Shown here: in pieces, positions 12,401 through 24,205 of the stretch | Layout: every line of letters starts with the position of its first letter | Numbering within the stretch: position 1 is the stretch's first letter | Assembly: GCF_949628265.1 (NCBI RefSeq) | Contig: NC_088789.1 | Span: 17,104,886 to 17,168,885 of the forward strand | DNA: 64,000 nt | Origin: Cloeon dipterum | Taxonomy: Eukaryota; Arthropoda; Insecta; Ephemeroptera; Baetidae | Direction: 5' to 3' | Position numbers and translations under genes: made by a program | The notes under the pieces: generated by a model | Seen by the model: the letters and a program-made list of their open reading frames with translations, nothing else | What the model was told of the DNA's origin: nothing | The model's database searches: none

Positions 12401-15400
12401 GAGTGGCCAAGTCAAGAACTTAAAGAATACGTGCAATTTGACCCTTTGGGTGCTCAGGAAAAACCCTGATGTGCCCAAAATCTCGTTCCTGAGCGCATAT
12501 CACAAAATTGAGAGAAAAACAATTAATTGCATATCAGAGTGGATAGAACGAAAGGTTCCCTTTCCAGCATTTTGCTGCTTGTCAAGTTATTTGTCTGAAA
12601 ATGTCTGTCGTTTTCGCTTTTGTCGCTCTATTGAATTAACCCTGTTTCCATGAAGCTTTTGTCTCAATTAATATTGCTCTTGCAGGAGTTTACTCCAATA
12701 CATAGACGAGGAGCTGGTACTCAGGTAACTGCGTTTTCCGTTTTCGCTTTGTGCACTGTTTATTTGAGTGATAACAGGGACAGATTTAGTAAATCTTAAG
12801 TGGTATTTTGAGCTTCTCATCATCTAATTCAAGTTTGAAACCATAATTTTAGTTGGCAGCTCTAACTTTTTTGGGACTCAATGATTGTAAAAATTGCACT
12901 CGCAAGAAAGAATTTTCGCTTCTCTTGAGAATCTTTACCAAACGAGTTTTGTCTGTCTCCTTTAGGGGAAGCACGGCCACTTTGCAGGCTGGCAGATATT
13001 CTCAGCAGTAAGTTGGAATTTCACAGTTTCCAGTGTGTTTTGTATTGTCCTGACATAGCACCAAATCGTGTAGCACTAATGTTGCCTCTGTAGGTCTCAT
13101 TTGGTCCTTCTAACTTTTGCACTCTGAGCAACCTTAACTTTTTTCAGCACAGTCAAAAAATATAGTTGCATGAGCTGCTAATTAGGTTTTGCCAGTGGTC
13201 AGCTTTGGTTTTAACTTTTTTCGCTCAAACGGTTGCTTCACTTTATGTTTATATTTTCAGCGCAACTCTGCTTGCTGGAGAACCTTGTGATTCATCTAGT
13301 CAAGGCGAAAAGTCATCAATAGGTGAGTTAAGAGTTGTACATGCTAAAATTTATACAACGCGACAAGAAAATATTGCTGCTTAAGACAAAGACGCTGTAT
13401 CACAGTAAAAATCCGTTAAAATTAATTTGCAGATTATCCTTAGTTTTCACTAACCAAAAATATACATATCAAGCATGCTTCTATTAGAAATCAAGGCCCT
13501 TTAATTTTGTTTATCATTGGATTTTTAAAAGCTCAATATTCATACCTGAAAGCCAAAACAACTCTGTTTTTAGTTATGAACAATAATATTTAAAAATAAA
13601 ATTTTTTGATATTTTGCATTCACAGCGTCAGGTAATAGGAGACACAGTGCTTGCGGTGGAAACCTGGATGAGGAGGACCACCTGGACCCTACCGCCATGC
13701 CAGGCTTCAGCATTCAAGGCCCGAGGCAACGCTCGATGAGCGACAGTTTCGGCATGTCCAACAACGGCGACGTCAACGGCTCACGCGAGGCTGAAAACGA
13801 GGCTGGCGACATTATGCCCAACACGCCGCCGATCCCTCCCACACGGCGCAACAGACGCAGACATACGCCACCCAGAACGGTTACAAACGGACTCCCACCT
13901 ACGCCGAAGGTCCACATGGGCGCCTGTTTCTCAAAGGTCTGCGTCTTAGTACTTTTGTCGAGATCTTTCTTACTCAAAATTTTTTTATTTAAAGGTGTTC
14001 AATGGCTGCCCACTGCACATACACTGCACCGCTAGCTGGATTCACCCAGAAACGCGCGACCAGCACATTTTGTTCGGCGCAGAAGAGGGAATTTACATTC
14101 TGAATCTGACAGAACTGCACGACGCTGCCATTGACCAGATCTACCCGCGCAGGACAATCTGGGTTCACGTCATCAAGGACGTGCTCATGTCGCTTTCAGG
14201 TTTGTCGTCTGCTTATTTCATTTTGGACAGTTGCAATCGAATCCTGAAGGTTGATTTAGGTTAGACAGCTCAGTTAAACATTCAACACAAAAATTGAAAC
14301 CCGATACTTTGGCGTTTTTTGGTTTGAACATAATGTAATGAAAGTCGCAAACCAATTAGAAAAGGGAGCGGTTATCTGATTTGCACTGGCCTAACAAAAA
14401 GATCAAAATAGAAACGCCACAGCAACGAGGCAAGTCAGCCCGCAGCTAGACTTTTCGCCTGACTTGCTTCCGCTGGCGGTCGCAGTGACGCTGCTGACTC
14501 GATCTTCGACCAGCGCTGCGTCCAATCAGAGAACTGATAGGCCACTGGCGTTCATGACATGATTGTGTCAAATTTTGCTAGTTTTTGGAAAAAAATAACT
14601 AAAGTAATTTTTTACGTATCTGACGATTTTCCTATTGAATTGTCGACCGAGTGATTCAGCTGCTTAAACTTATTCTATCCCCAGGAATGTATTTTAGCAC
14701 TGTTGAAACGTTTTTATATTTATGCAGGCAAGACGCCACAGCTCTATAGGCACGACTTGCTATCCCTCACGTCGAAGCAGTCACGCCGCTTCTCGCTTAC
14801 GCGAATCCCAGAGAGGCTGGTGCCGCGCAAGTTCGCGCTCACCACCAAAGTGCCTGACACGAGGGGCTGTGTGCGTTGCTGCGTCGGACGCAACCCTTAC
14901 AACGGCTACAAGTACTTATGCGGAGCAATACCTTCATCGGGCATCTTCCTTATGCAGTGGTATGATCCACTCAACAAATTTATGCTTCTTAAGGTGAGAT
15001 TTTTGAGTTCGTTATATTATATGTTTGCATAGGAATCATTGGCACTGTCTAAAATGAATTAACACATTATTTTAACTTTGCAGCATTTTGAGTGTAATCT
15101 GCCAATGCCACTCAACGTTTTTGAAATCATAATCACTCCTGAGCTTGAATACCCAATGGTTTGTGTCAATGTGCGGCAGTCCTATAATTCTGACGGACTC
15201 AAGCTGGACTTGATCAACATGAATACAGGCGCCAGTTGGTTCCATTCTGATGAAATGGAAGACATGGATGGCACAGGTATTTTATTAAGCTTCATCTGTG
15301 TATTAAATTTAAAAAAAACTCGCATTTTGCAGCGACCGTGATTCCACGACGGGAGAATCTCGGTGCCGTTAGTGTCCACCAAATGGACGGTGATAGCATT

Positions 15401-15922
15401 ATTGTTTGTTATGAAGGTATGGCGTGGATTGTACGGGTTTTTATTACCAGTTATTGGTTATTTTATTTCTTGCAGGAAAAGTTAAAGTTGTGACCCCCCA
15501 AGGAAAACTGAGAGTCAGCAAGAAACTTGTCTCAGAGCTCAACTTCAATTTCAAAATCGACTCAATCGGTGTGTTTGAGTTTAACTAAAATAAAATAACT
15601 AAGCTTCATAACCTCATTTAATGCATTTTCAGTCTGTCTGCCAGATAGCGTGCTGGCATTCCACAACCACGGCATGACCGGGAGGAGTTTTAAGAATGGC
15701 GACATCACCCAGGAAATCATTGACCAAAGTCGGAGGTACCGGCTAGTGGGATCAGACAAGTAAGCATTAATATAACCTGACGGAGCCCACCTAATCATAA
15801 CCGAACGCATCAGGGTTGTTGTGCTTGAGAGCCAAAGAGTGCAACCGCTGACGAGAGAGGGAACATTGACTGACGAAGGCAAAGACCTGCACATCCTGGC
15901 CGGCCACGAGGCCAGCTACTGA
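9454..15922 (+). CDS. hppy: MAP4K3/5-type GCK-I kinase (happyhour), 17 coding exons, 911 aa
   Basis: Ste20-family kinase acting in JNK, Hippo/Yorkie, EGFR and TOR-linked signalling. Exons: 9454-9573, 9634-9847, 10579-11075, 11471-11578, 11636-11711, 11771-11960, 12686-12724, 12966-13007, 13261-13322, 13626-13936, 13995-14199, 14728-14993, 15084-15276, 15333-15416, 15476-15568, 15633-15759, 15814-15922; total 912 codons in frame. The N-terminal kinase has the glycine loop GSGTYG (31-36), catalytic Lys about 53 (AAIKVIKLE), HRD near 142-144 and [14 protein letters not shown] proline-rich linker follows, then [23 protein letters not shown] and the C-terminal citron homology (CNH) domain ending [10 protein letters not shown], matching human MAP4K3 (894 aa). 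Intron 1 starts with GC, not GT. Exons 7 and 8 are only 39 and 42 nt and may be optional. Family A copies sit in introns 2 and 6, a family B copy in intron 11. Confidence 0.96.
9950..10490 (+). repeat. Interspersed repeat family A, copy 1 (hppy intron 2)
   Basis: Shares an ordered set of blocks with the other copies: GGCGTCAGGGTAGC, an AGCGATCGAT block, GACAGGCTTTG, ATTTGC-CACTGTTGGA, then a CAGGATATGTGCAATTTGACC-like end. It is diverged, non-coding and has no recognised protein. Possibly a SINE or degraded non-autonomous element; class unknown. Confidence 0.6.
12230..12510 (+). repeat. Interspersed repeat family A, copy 2 (hppy intron 6)
   Basis: Carries the family A blocks GGTGATAAATC, GAGCGATCGAT, CGCCTGACAGGCT, CACACTGTTGGAG and GTGCAATTTGACCC in the same order as the other copies. 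It is shorter than copy 1. Confidence 0.6.
14225..14704 (+). mobile_element. Family B inverted-repeat element (hppy intron 11)
   Basis: Begins ACAGTTGCAATCGAATCCTG, like the reverse of the 52226 end, and closes near TTAGCACTGT. The interior has a long hairpin around GAGGCAAGTCAGC and GCCTGACTTGC. Ends 23 bp before an exon acceptor. Confidence 0.6.
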
Positions 15923-17468
15923 ATGCTGGACATCACGCAAGGATTTGATGAAGCAATTTGCCAAGAAATGTGATGAACTTGTCGCCCCCGACATGATGTT
16001 AAATTAATTCATTCACGGCTCTTGACGAGAAACACGCCAAAGGGCTGGCAACACATGCAGCCATTTTATCTTCACTCACTTCCTTTTTTATTGTATATTA
16101 TTTGATCGCACAACTCATGCTCAATACTAAAACTACCTAGTGCCAAGTATTCTCTTCGTTTCACGCCACCCCATAATCAACCATCCGCTGGTTTAGACAC
16201 CCAGTGATATACCCACTGCTCAACGTACGGTTAGTTATATTGATTGTGTCGTTGCATTTTCTGTTCTGTCCGATGCATGTCTCGAAACGTGTTTCCCCCC
16301 AGAGAGAATATTGTTCAACCTGCATGCTTGTAAATAATTATTACACTGTTCTTGCTACATACTAGACTTGTGTACAAGACAAATACAACATTATTAAAGA
16401 AAATATAATATATATCACAATAGCGTGTTAAGGAAAAGATTTTACGCGAAAATATTGCATTGTGCCCACTGTTAGAGCCACGCGGATTCGACGCGTGCGT
16501 AATTCCCAAAGCAAAGCAGGTTCGTTTCCTGATAAAGACTCCGCCGTTTTCACTACTTTCTTGTTATATCATTCCCGATGGTTAATATTAAGTCGTATAC
16601 ACGAATACTTCGATTTCCTGATATTACTTGATGCGATCAGGAGAGGTCAACAGGCATTTAAAATAGCTTTGGACGCTCTTGCCCTGCATGCGAGTCCTGA
16701 TTTTGTGTGAGCTAACTATTTCTTTTATAAGATTGGTTCCCGGTTGCATTTATTAAACACGTAAGACCTTCACACAAAATAAATCCAATTTTTACAAACG
16801 AAAGCCTGATGCATCTCTCTGAAGTACTTGATCTGTTTCAAGTAGCACATCACTGCAGTATCGTTGCATATCTAGTCTAGCTGTTTTAAGTCCCAATTAT
16901 GGCTAATAAATACATCAATGAGCTGGTAATCGCTTCTTTCATTTCACCTACATAAAATAATCATTCCATCGTTTTTCATCTTTGCCAATTGCCGGCTTTT
17001 ACAGGAAAGGTCCATGACCAGTTGTCACCGGACATTTCCTAAAAGCATTTCAATTTTGCTTATGTATCACTTAAATTATATGTTTGACCGTGCCAATCAA
17101 TTCTTAAGGGTACACAATTAGATTGGACAAATGGACAGCCAAATCACATGGACGACACTTTGATACAACGTGCTGAAAATGTAAAAACTAAACGTCGCCT
17201 TTTTTATGGTTTCCAAACCAATCAAAAATAAAATTCCAGCGCTACTTGCATTATTAAATTAAAGATTTTTTAAAACAACGTTAATATCGCTTAAGCCGCT
17301 TAGTGAGGAAAGTTTTGCTCATATTTTGGTCCGTTTCTAGCTTCAACTTGATTAAATATTTGTCTTCAGGCAAAATTGGAATTTAATGGAAACCGGCGGA
17401 TAATTAATCTGGTTTAAAAACGGCTTTCTGAATTGAGGAATACAATACACTGTTTTCCATGAATTCAT
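15923..17468 (+). other. hppy 3' UTR and convergent intergenic region
   Basis: Between the hppy stop and the 3' end of SPRING there is no gene. AATAAA at 16778-16783 is the most likely hppy poly(A) signal; another (TAATAAATA) lies near 16905. From about 17088 to 17453 the sequence resembles repeat family B. The two genes converge here. Confidence 0.5.
17088..17453 (+). mobile_element. Family B inverted-repeat element, diverged (hppy/SPRING gap)
   Basis: Starts GACCGTGCCAATCAATTC-TTAAGGGT, nearly the same as the 51798 copy, with ACAACGTGCTGAAAATGTAAAAA inside. The right end (ATACACTGT near 17452) is less certain. Confidence 0.45.
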
Positions 17469-17474
17469 TTTATT
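17469..17474 (-). terminator. Poly(A) signal of SPRING
   Basis: AATAAA on the minus strand lies 55 bp past the SPRING stop codon. Confidence 0.6.
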
Positions 17475-17528
17475 GACTTGAAATGAGGAGTAATGTTATT
17501 TCTACAAAATTTTAAAAAGATGATGACT

Positions 17529-18368
17529 TCACGAAGCGTTAGCACCGGGCGGCTCTGCTGCCGGAGGCATGTCTCCGTAGCAGTGCTTGGCCCGAGGGTC
17601 TCGATAAGAGTTCTCGTGTTGCACACTCTGCGAACTGGTCCTGCACTTGGCCAGACACAACTCAAAGTGGTCCGTCACTGAAGCGAAAAGCACATTCATA
17701 GTCTCAGACGCTTTGCCCAACACCAACTGAAGAACATTTTTCTGGAAATTAAATGAACACCAAATCAAGTGCCATTTTGTTAGTGATAAGAATTTTAATA
17801 ATCACTTTATCTGGGTGTAAGCAGCACGAAATGCAATGCTCATATATGCTGCAGCAGTGGTTTTCTTTGCACGTTTCACACGAATATCGTTTTGTTGTTT
17901 CAAGATTTGTATCACAGCAACCAGAGAGTAAAACGTTTTCTCTAAGGCAGATATATCCTAGTCAAAAATAATTAAAACGATTAAAACAATGTCTTTGGAA
18001 AATAACTAATAAAAATTTACCTCGATCATCTACTATCAAGACTTTTCCTTGAACGGAGTTCCTGCAGGTAGTAACTTTTAAGCTCGTCGAGTTCACCTCT
18101 TCCCCCCCTGAAGAGTGCCAGACGAAGGGCTGGCTTCTAGTTTTGACCACAGCATCGTAGTCCTCTACCAGACTGCTGCCCTGGATTATTATTATAATTT
18201 ATAATTCAAATTCGTTTGAAAAGAAACAATAAAAAATAGGTAAGGATTTACCTGGCTTACAAAGCTAAAAATGCAGTAGGTTAGGGACAGCCCGAAAATC
18301 ACGCCCAGAACTAGTTTCCGTCGAAAGAATCTTACGATGTAAGATTTCCACATGTCCAACTTGTCCAT
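17529..18368 (-). CDS. SPRING / C12orf49 family protein, 4 coding exons, 213 aa
   Basis: Golgi-resident membrane protein; in mammals SPRING (SREBP-regulating gene product) supports site-1 protease maturation and SREBP activation. Coding exons (minus): 18252-18368, 18021-18180, 17806-17957 and 17529-17741; phases close to 214 codons. The N-terminus is a short basic cytosolic end followed by one membrane segment ([18 protein letters not shown], about residues 19-36), a type II layout. The luminal part is cysteine-rich: [40 protein letters not shown], then [26 protein letters not shown], nearly identical to the human block. Human SPRING1 is 205 aa. Insects lack sterol-controlled SREBP, so its insect role is an open question. 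It is head-to-head with the TMC gene. Confidence 0.93.
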
Positions 18369-19690
18369 CGTTTACGTAAAACTGAGGTGGTTACTTTATC
18401 TTGAAAACAGTCATATTCGCTTTAAACGACACATGACAACCTGAAAATTAAGAAAGCGCAGACAAAAAAATTAAGATTCGACCGATTTACATATTATTCA
18501 AGACGACGTTCTCTCATAATAATACCAAAAATATTTAAATTAAAATTTACTCAAAATTATTGATAATTATTAAACGCATTTAAGAAGCTGCCAAATTCAC
18601 CTCTAAATTGGTCCAGAAGGACAGGAATCCTGAGAATTCTCAGAAAAGATTGCGACTTCTGTTTGTGTTTACATGCATCCCAGTCGCGACTCGCGAGTTC
18701 AAATGCGTTTCACAACAGCATTGGAGCATTGGCGCAGGCTCATCCTCGGCGCATAGCACGGATTGTCGACCCTCCTTGGCACTTCCTCGCACGAGCGGCA
18801 TCTCGGCAACCCGCCGCCCATAGCGCTGCCTGCCCACCGTGCTGCCTTGCCTGGGCGACGGATGAGAGCCGCCGAGGAGAGGAGCCGAGATCATTCGGCA
18901 ATCCTACTGCTGGTGCTGGTTCCGCCCTTGCCTGCAGAGCAGAGACCATGAGTGTTGTTTCGACGTCGTGAGGGGACTTTCGGACGTCCGGAGGTCTGCC
19001 GCAGGATGAGCAGGCACCTCGGAAATCGCAAGGTCGCTCGCAGCCGCCTCTTGACCCTCTTCTAAGGCCAGCGAAGCCAAAGAAGGTAATTTGTCGCTGC
19101 GGTTTCTCGTGTGTTTATACGGATATGGTGCCCCTGAAGGACAAATGAATTCATGGGACTGATTTTAATAATTTTCCACTGCCCTTGGCGATGGCTATGG
19201 AATGAACTTTACGCATCAATCAACTGATTTCATAGCCTTTTTAAACCGCTCCGTACTGTAATGTTGCAATGTATATGTAATAGAATTTTGATTTTTATAG
19301 AATCTTTGGTTAAATTTCTTAAAAGGTGATTATACATATATAGAGACAAAGGGTTAATTTTGGTAATTAAAAAAAAACATGTAAAAGATTAAAAATGAAA
19401 ACAAAAAGGATTTAATTATTTTTTTATTGTTAGTTATTTTTGCAATATATGATTGTGGTTTTATCGATATTTGATAGCATTTCATCTTGAGTAGACCGTT
19501 CATAAATATTAATTAATTAATTAAATAAATAAATCATTGTTTTTATCGTTTTGATCACACAATAAATCTTGCCTGGCCAATTTATGTTTAAAATTTTGTG
19601 CACATCATTTAAAATAATAATTGAAAATTAAATGGCAATTTCAGTTAGCAAAACCTAAGTTATCCACGAGGCGGATAAATACAAAGCAGG
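18369..19690. promoter_or_regulatory. Divergent SPRING / TMC promoter with 5' UTR exons
   Basis: On the minus strand a donor (GAG|GTGAAT, exon edge 18601) and an acceptor (TTTTCAG ending at 18441) outline a 5' UTR intron for SPRING. The GC-rich stretch about 18620-19086 looks like the shared promoter plus a TMC leader exon. That leader ends AAAGAAG|GTAATT at 19086 and contains a short upstream ORF starting at 19006. The AT-rich DNA from 19087 to 19690 would be a TMC 5' UTR intron followed by the start exon. No other gene is seen. Confidence 0.4.
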
Positions 19691-22600
19691 ATGTCTGGGA
19701 GTGGCGGCGCCGACCGGAAAAGCAAGAAGGGCAACAGGGCGCAGGTCTGGGAGGAGGCGGGCGGAGAGTTTTACCAGGAGAGCTACCCTGGGGCGACGAC
19801 CTCCACCTCCAACGAGAATGCAGACACGGCTGACGCTGCTGCTCACAGGGACGCAGCAGCACACCTGGCCACCATGCTGCCCAGCAAGCAAGCGCAGCAC
19901 ACAATGGGAAAAGGTTTGACATTGCACAAAATCTCAAAATTGCTTTTTTTAAAACACAGTTTTTGCTTTAAAGAGTTAAAATTTGCTGCGTAGACAAAGT
20001 TCAATGAGACAAATCGATTGGTAGTTCAGTGTTGACGTTACGGCGAAAAAAAATTATAAAGCGTCTAGTTCCAGGGTTTGTGAGTTTTCAAGGGTTTGTC
20101 GTAGAGACTAAAACTATGAACACATTCTGAAAGCTGATGAAATTTCCTACATACTGACGAAAAAAATTTCTTGCATAATTATTTATACCCGTAAAATTAA
20201 TGATAGTTAAAGACATAAAAATCGAGGAAAATAATTTTAATAATTGATTTTTTCTTAGTAACAAAAATGGAGCTACATGACTTGGTAGTTTACTCAAAAA
20301 GTTTAAAAACGTTAACTCAAACCGTTAATAAGCTTTTTACAATAAGTTTCCCAGATTAAGTCTAAAATGAGGGACTCTTCTGGAAAGTCAAAATGACCCA
20401 CCGATTGAATTATCTTGTCAAATTTATTCTACCTGCAAAAATATTATCATGATTTAATGTAAACTGGCTTCAAAAGCTGTTGTAACATGCGTATATTAAT
20501 TTCAGCAACTACGCGACGGTCTCGAAATGAGGGCAAACAATCTACAAGAAAACGCACAGGAAACAGATCTCGTTTTAACACAGTGAGGAGGGAGTCTAAT
20601 ATAAATGACGTTCATGTGTCCGTTCTGCCAGATTTTGCAGGTATGATTTAAATTAATATCATTTCCCAGATTATTATTAATGTTTTCATCATCTACAGTT
20701 GAAAATATTCCAAATGAGGAGCGCACATGGGAGGAAATCATGCAGATTAAAGCGATGCCCGTGAACATGGCACAGAAACGGGAACTGAAAGCAAAGTTAA
20801 AGGTGAGTTGTTCATTTTTTTTATTTAAATTGGCGCTAGAGACATACAAGCTTATCAATAAAGTAGTTGAACGCCTTTTTCCTTACCTTAAAACGCTCTC
20901 CATTCTGATAGCGATGAACGGAAAACCGATTGTTTGGTCTCAATTAACTTGCAGCTGAAGAGTCGGTATATAGATTTAAAACTGCAGAAAAAATTGAAAG
21001 TTGATGTAAAGGATTTTATTTTAAAATGAAAAGATTCAAATTGGAGAAAGCATAAAAGGGAAAGCATTGACGCTGATTGGCTGATGCAACGCGCATGTCA
21101 GCAGCTCCCGCGTGATTTACAACACGTGTGAACTACATTACTGAGGTGATCTTTTGATCTTTTCATTCGCAATTAAATCGGTTTAAATCAACTTAAAATA
21201 TTTTTCTGCGATTATAAATCAATAGACTGACTCTTCAGCTGCAAGTGGAAACCAAACGATCTGTTTTCTGCTCATCATTAGCCATCGACAATAGCCATTT
21301 CACATCGGGTGCCCTACCATTATGTTAATTTGATTTGGTTTTTTCAGAGTGCAACCAAGTTGCGGCTACAGGGTTTTGAGCAGCTCAAATGGCAGAGGAG
21401 GAAGTTTTGGCAGCGGTGCAAGAGCAACTGGAAGGAGTTCTACACAAAGTTGGAGCTGTGGCAGGGCAGCCTGAAGACGATTGAGGGGAACTTCGGCATC
21501 GGGGTCGTCTCCTATTTTCTGTTCGTCAAGTGGCTCATGTTTTTGAACATCATCATCTTCGCGCTGACCTTCTTCCTGATCGTGTTGCCGTCTGCGATTC
21601 TGGAGCCGGGCCAGCTGGGGCAGTGTGATCCGGCCGCTGAGGACGAGAACAACACGTCGATCGCGTGCTGCGCCGATAAGTACCAGGAATACACGTCAAG
21701 CAACAACAATTTCTTCTACGACCTCGTGCAGGGCACAGGCTGGATGGAGAAGACGCTGCTCTTCTACGGCTATTACACCAACGATATCTACACACTGAAC
21801 AAGGAGTACAAACTGTTCTACGACCTGCCGTTCGCCTACCTGGTGACGGCGCTGCTCTACTTCCTCGTCAGCCTGATCGCGATCGTCAAGTCGGCGGCGC
21901 GCGGCTTCCGCGAGCGCATCATCGAGGGCGAAGGCCAGTTCTACCAGTACTGCAACCTGATCTTCGGTGGCTGGGACTTTTGCATCGACAAGCTAAAAGG
22001 CGCCGAGAACAAGCACAAGGCCATCTACAACGAAATCAAGGGCTGTCTTGAGGCCGAGCGGCTCGAGACGGAGAAGCAGAACCGCTCGAAGAAGGAGAAG
22101 TGCCAGCTGCTCTTCTCGCGTTCCATGGTCAACACGGGCATCATCGTGCTGCTGCTCGTCTCCATGGTGACCATCTACTTGGTGTTCACGCTGTCGCGGA
22201 GCCTGCTGCGCGAATACCAAAAAGCAGAGAAGCACTTTCTTCTCTTCTTCGAGTTCATGCCGTCCCTGATGATCGTCAGCCTGAACTTGCTGCTGCCGCT
22301 GCTCTTCTCCTTCCTGGTCACCTTCGAGCGCTACAGCCCCATCGTGGTCGTGCGCATCACCCTGCTGCGCACCATCTTCCTGCGGCTGTCCTCGTTGGGT
22401 GTGCTCGGCGCCTCAATCTACCGGTTGGTGTCATGCGACCGTAAGAACGGCTGCAACTGCGAGGAGGAGGTGCCGCTCTGCTGGGAGACATATGTCGGCC
22501 AGCAGTTCTACAAGCTGGCCGTGACCAACGCCCTCACAGGCATCGCGGTCACCTTCTTCGTCAACTTCCCCAGGGCAATGCTGGCCAAGCACTTTGAAAA

Positions 22601-24205
22601 CTGCCGCTTCCTCAAGTTCATCGGCGAGCAGCAGTTCGAGCTGCCAAACCATGTGCTCGACGTTGTCTACAGCCAGACGCTCTGCTGGATCGGCAGCTTC
22701 TATTCGCCCTTGCTGCCGGCCTTTGCCGTCATCCACTGCTTTCTCACTTTCTACGTGAAAAAGTTCGCCTGCCTCATCAACAGCAGACCACCGTCGCAGG
22801 TAATCGAAATTTTAAAATTTATTCTTCAGTTTTTCTTCTAAATTTGTCTAGACCATAATTTTATTACAAGGCTTAGATTGAAAACTTAGATGCTAGTTTA
22901 GAGTGTATCTGGGACATTCTTGATTGTTCATACGCTTTTTCTGTCAGGTTAAAGGCTTAAAACCTGCATTTTTTCTAAGGGGTGAAAAAGCTTTCTTTAG
23001 GGGAGGCACCACGACAGCTAATTTAGTTATTTAGGGCAGGTTAATTCATCACAAGTTGGTTTTGCAAATCGGACACAGAAGTCGAGATAAGCTGGCTGGG
23101 AATCTCCCGGGGAGTTTCCCAAACTTGCAGTGCATGGGTTTTTTGCGGTTTTTATCCCAGTTTCGTGCGGTTTATTGCACTTAGTGTGAAAAACTTTAAA
23201 TTTACCAGTTTTACCATTAAAACATATGTTAAACGCTATCTTAAAATTTGGGGTTCCCAGCGTGTAGTATTTTTAAAATATTTTTTTCGTGAAAAAATAT
23301 CTTAAACAAATTTAATTAAAATTTCGCCTGGAAAAGTAGGCAAGAGAGCTGAAAAGGCAAAAATCAATAGCTTCAAAATTTGTTTGCTAAAAAAACGGGG
23401 AAAATAGTCGCAAAAAATGTGCCAATAACCGCCAAATGGATCTGCAAAAACACAATTTATTTTCATGCCCGGACCTGCGAGATTTAGAGAGAAATGCTGT
23501 TTTTTTGCAACCCTGCTTTTTGTGATTACCTCAAACAGAACCAAAGTTATAGAACACTGAAAAATATCGCTTTTTTATAAAAAATCAACCTTTAGGGTTC
23601 ATCCTAGGTCCCACCAAATTTCATTAATATCTGAAGACCCCATGCCAAGGGGTTCGGGTCTATTTAGAAAATGCCCAAAGCATTCCCACATCGTCTAATA
23701 ATTTTGAAAACTCGATTTGCAGGTTTACAGGACATCGCGGTCCAACTACATGTTCATGGCGGTGCTGCTGATTTCTTTCGTGGCGGCGGCGATCGCGGTG
23801 GGCTACTCGTTGGCCGAGGTGAAGCCGTCGCGCGCGTGCGGCCCCTTCAAAGGCGACGAACCCGTGTGGAACACCGTGAAGCTGTCGTTCGCCAAGCTGC
23901 CGTCGTGGATCCAGGGGTTCGCCTTCTTCCTCGGCACGGCCGGCTTCACGATGCCGACCATTGTGATCCTTCTGTTGGCCCTGTACTACTACAACGCGGT
24001 CACCGCCGCCAACAGGCAGATGGTGCTGGTGCTGCGTCGGCAACTCGTGCTTGAGGGCCACGACAAGCAGTTCCTGCTCAGTCGGCTCAGCACCATCATC
24101 AAGCAGCAGCAGCAGGAGAGGCTCAAGAACGCTATCCCACCACCACCCTCAGAGTTTGACACTCTGCTCCCACCGCCGCCCCCAGAAGTCATGAATAGCA
24201 GTTGA
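19691..24205 (+). CDS. Transmembrane channel-like protein (TMC7-like), 5 coding exons, 798 aa
   Basis: Member of the TMC family (TMC1/2 form the vertebrate hair-cell mechanotransduction channel; structure related to TMEM16/OSCA). Exons are 19691-19913, 20506-20640, 20699-20802, 21348-22799 and 23723-24205; phases close to 799 codons. The soluble N-terminus is followed by about ten hydrophobic segments, starting VVSYFLFVKWLMFLNIIIF. The family signature CWETYVGQQFYKLAV lies near residue 530 and FVNFPRAMLAKHFENCRF follows. The last exon holds two more membrane segments, a Gln-rich helix and a Pro-rich tail ending PPPPEVMNSS. Exon 4 is unusually long (1452 nt) and GC-rich against AT-rich introns. 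The TMC7 subgroup assignment is by general resemblance and could instead be another of the TMC4-8 group. Intron 1 holds a family C repeat, intron 3 an inverted-repeat element. Confidence 0.93.
19990..20430 (+). repeat. Repeat family C, copy with inverted ends (TMC intron 1)
   Basis: Left part TTCAATGAGACAAATCGATT and right part GACCCACCGATTGAATTATC are inverted versions of each other. Inside are ATGGAGCTACATGACTTGG and AAACCGTTAATAAGC, shared with the copies near 27000 and 43700. Confidence 0.5.
20911..21280 (+). mobile_element. MITE-like inverted-repeat element in TMC intron 3
   Basis: Arms of roughly 60-90 bp pair across the intron. AACTTGCAGCTGAAGAGTC (20946-20964) faces GACTCTTCAGCTGCAAGT near 21229, and CCGATTGTTTGG faces CCAAACGATC. 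No protein is encoded. No second copy in this window. Confidence 0.6.

Noticed and set aside
18663-18971. Overlapping ORFs on both strands near 18.7-18.95 kb
   Set aside because: All arise from a GC-rich promoter/leader with few stops; several frames are open at once and none shows a known motif.
22100-22736. Long ORFs in other frames across TMC exon 4
   Set aside because: Shadows caused by high GC at third positions in the real TMC frame.
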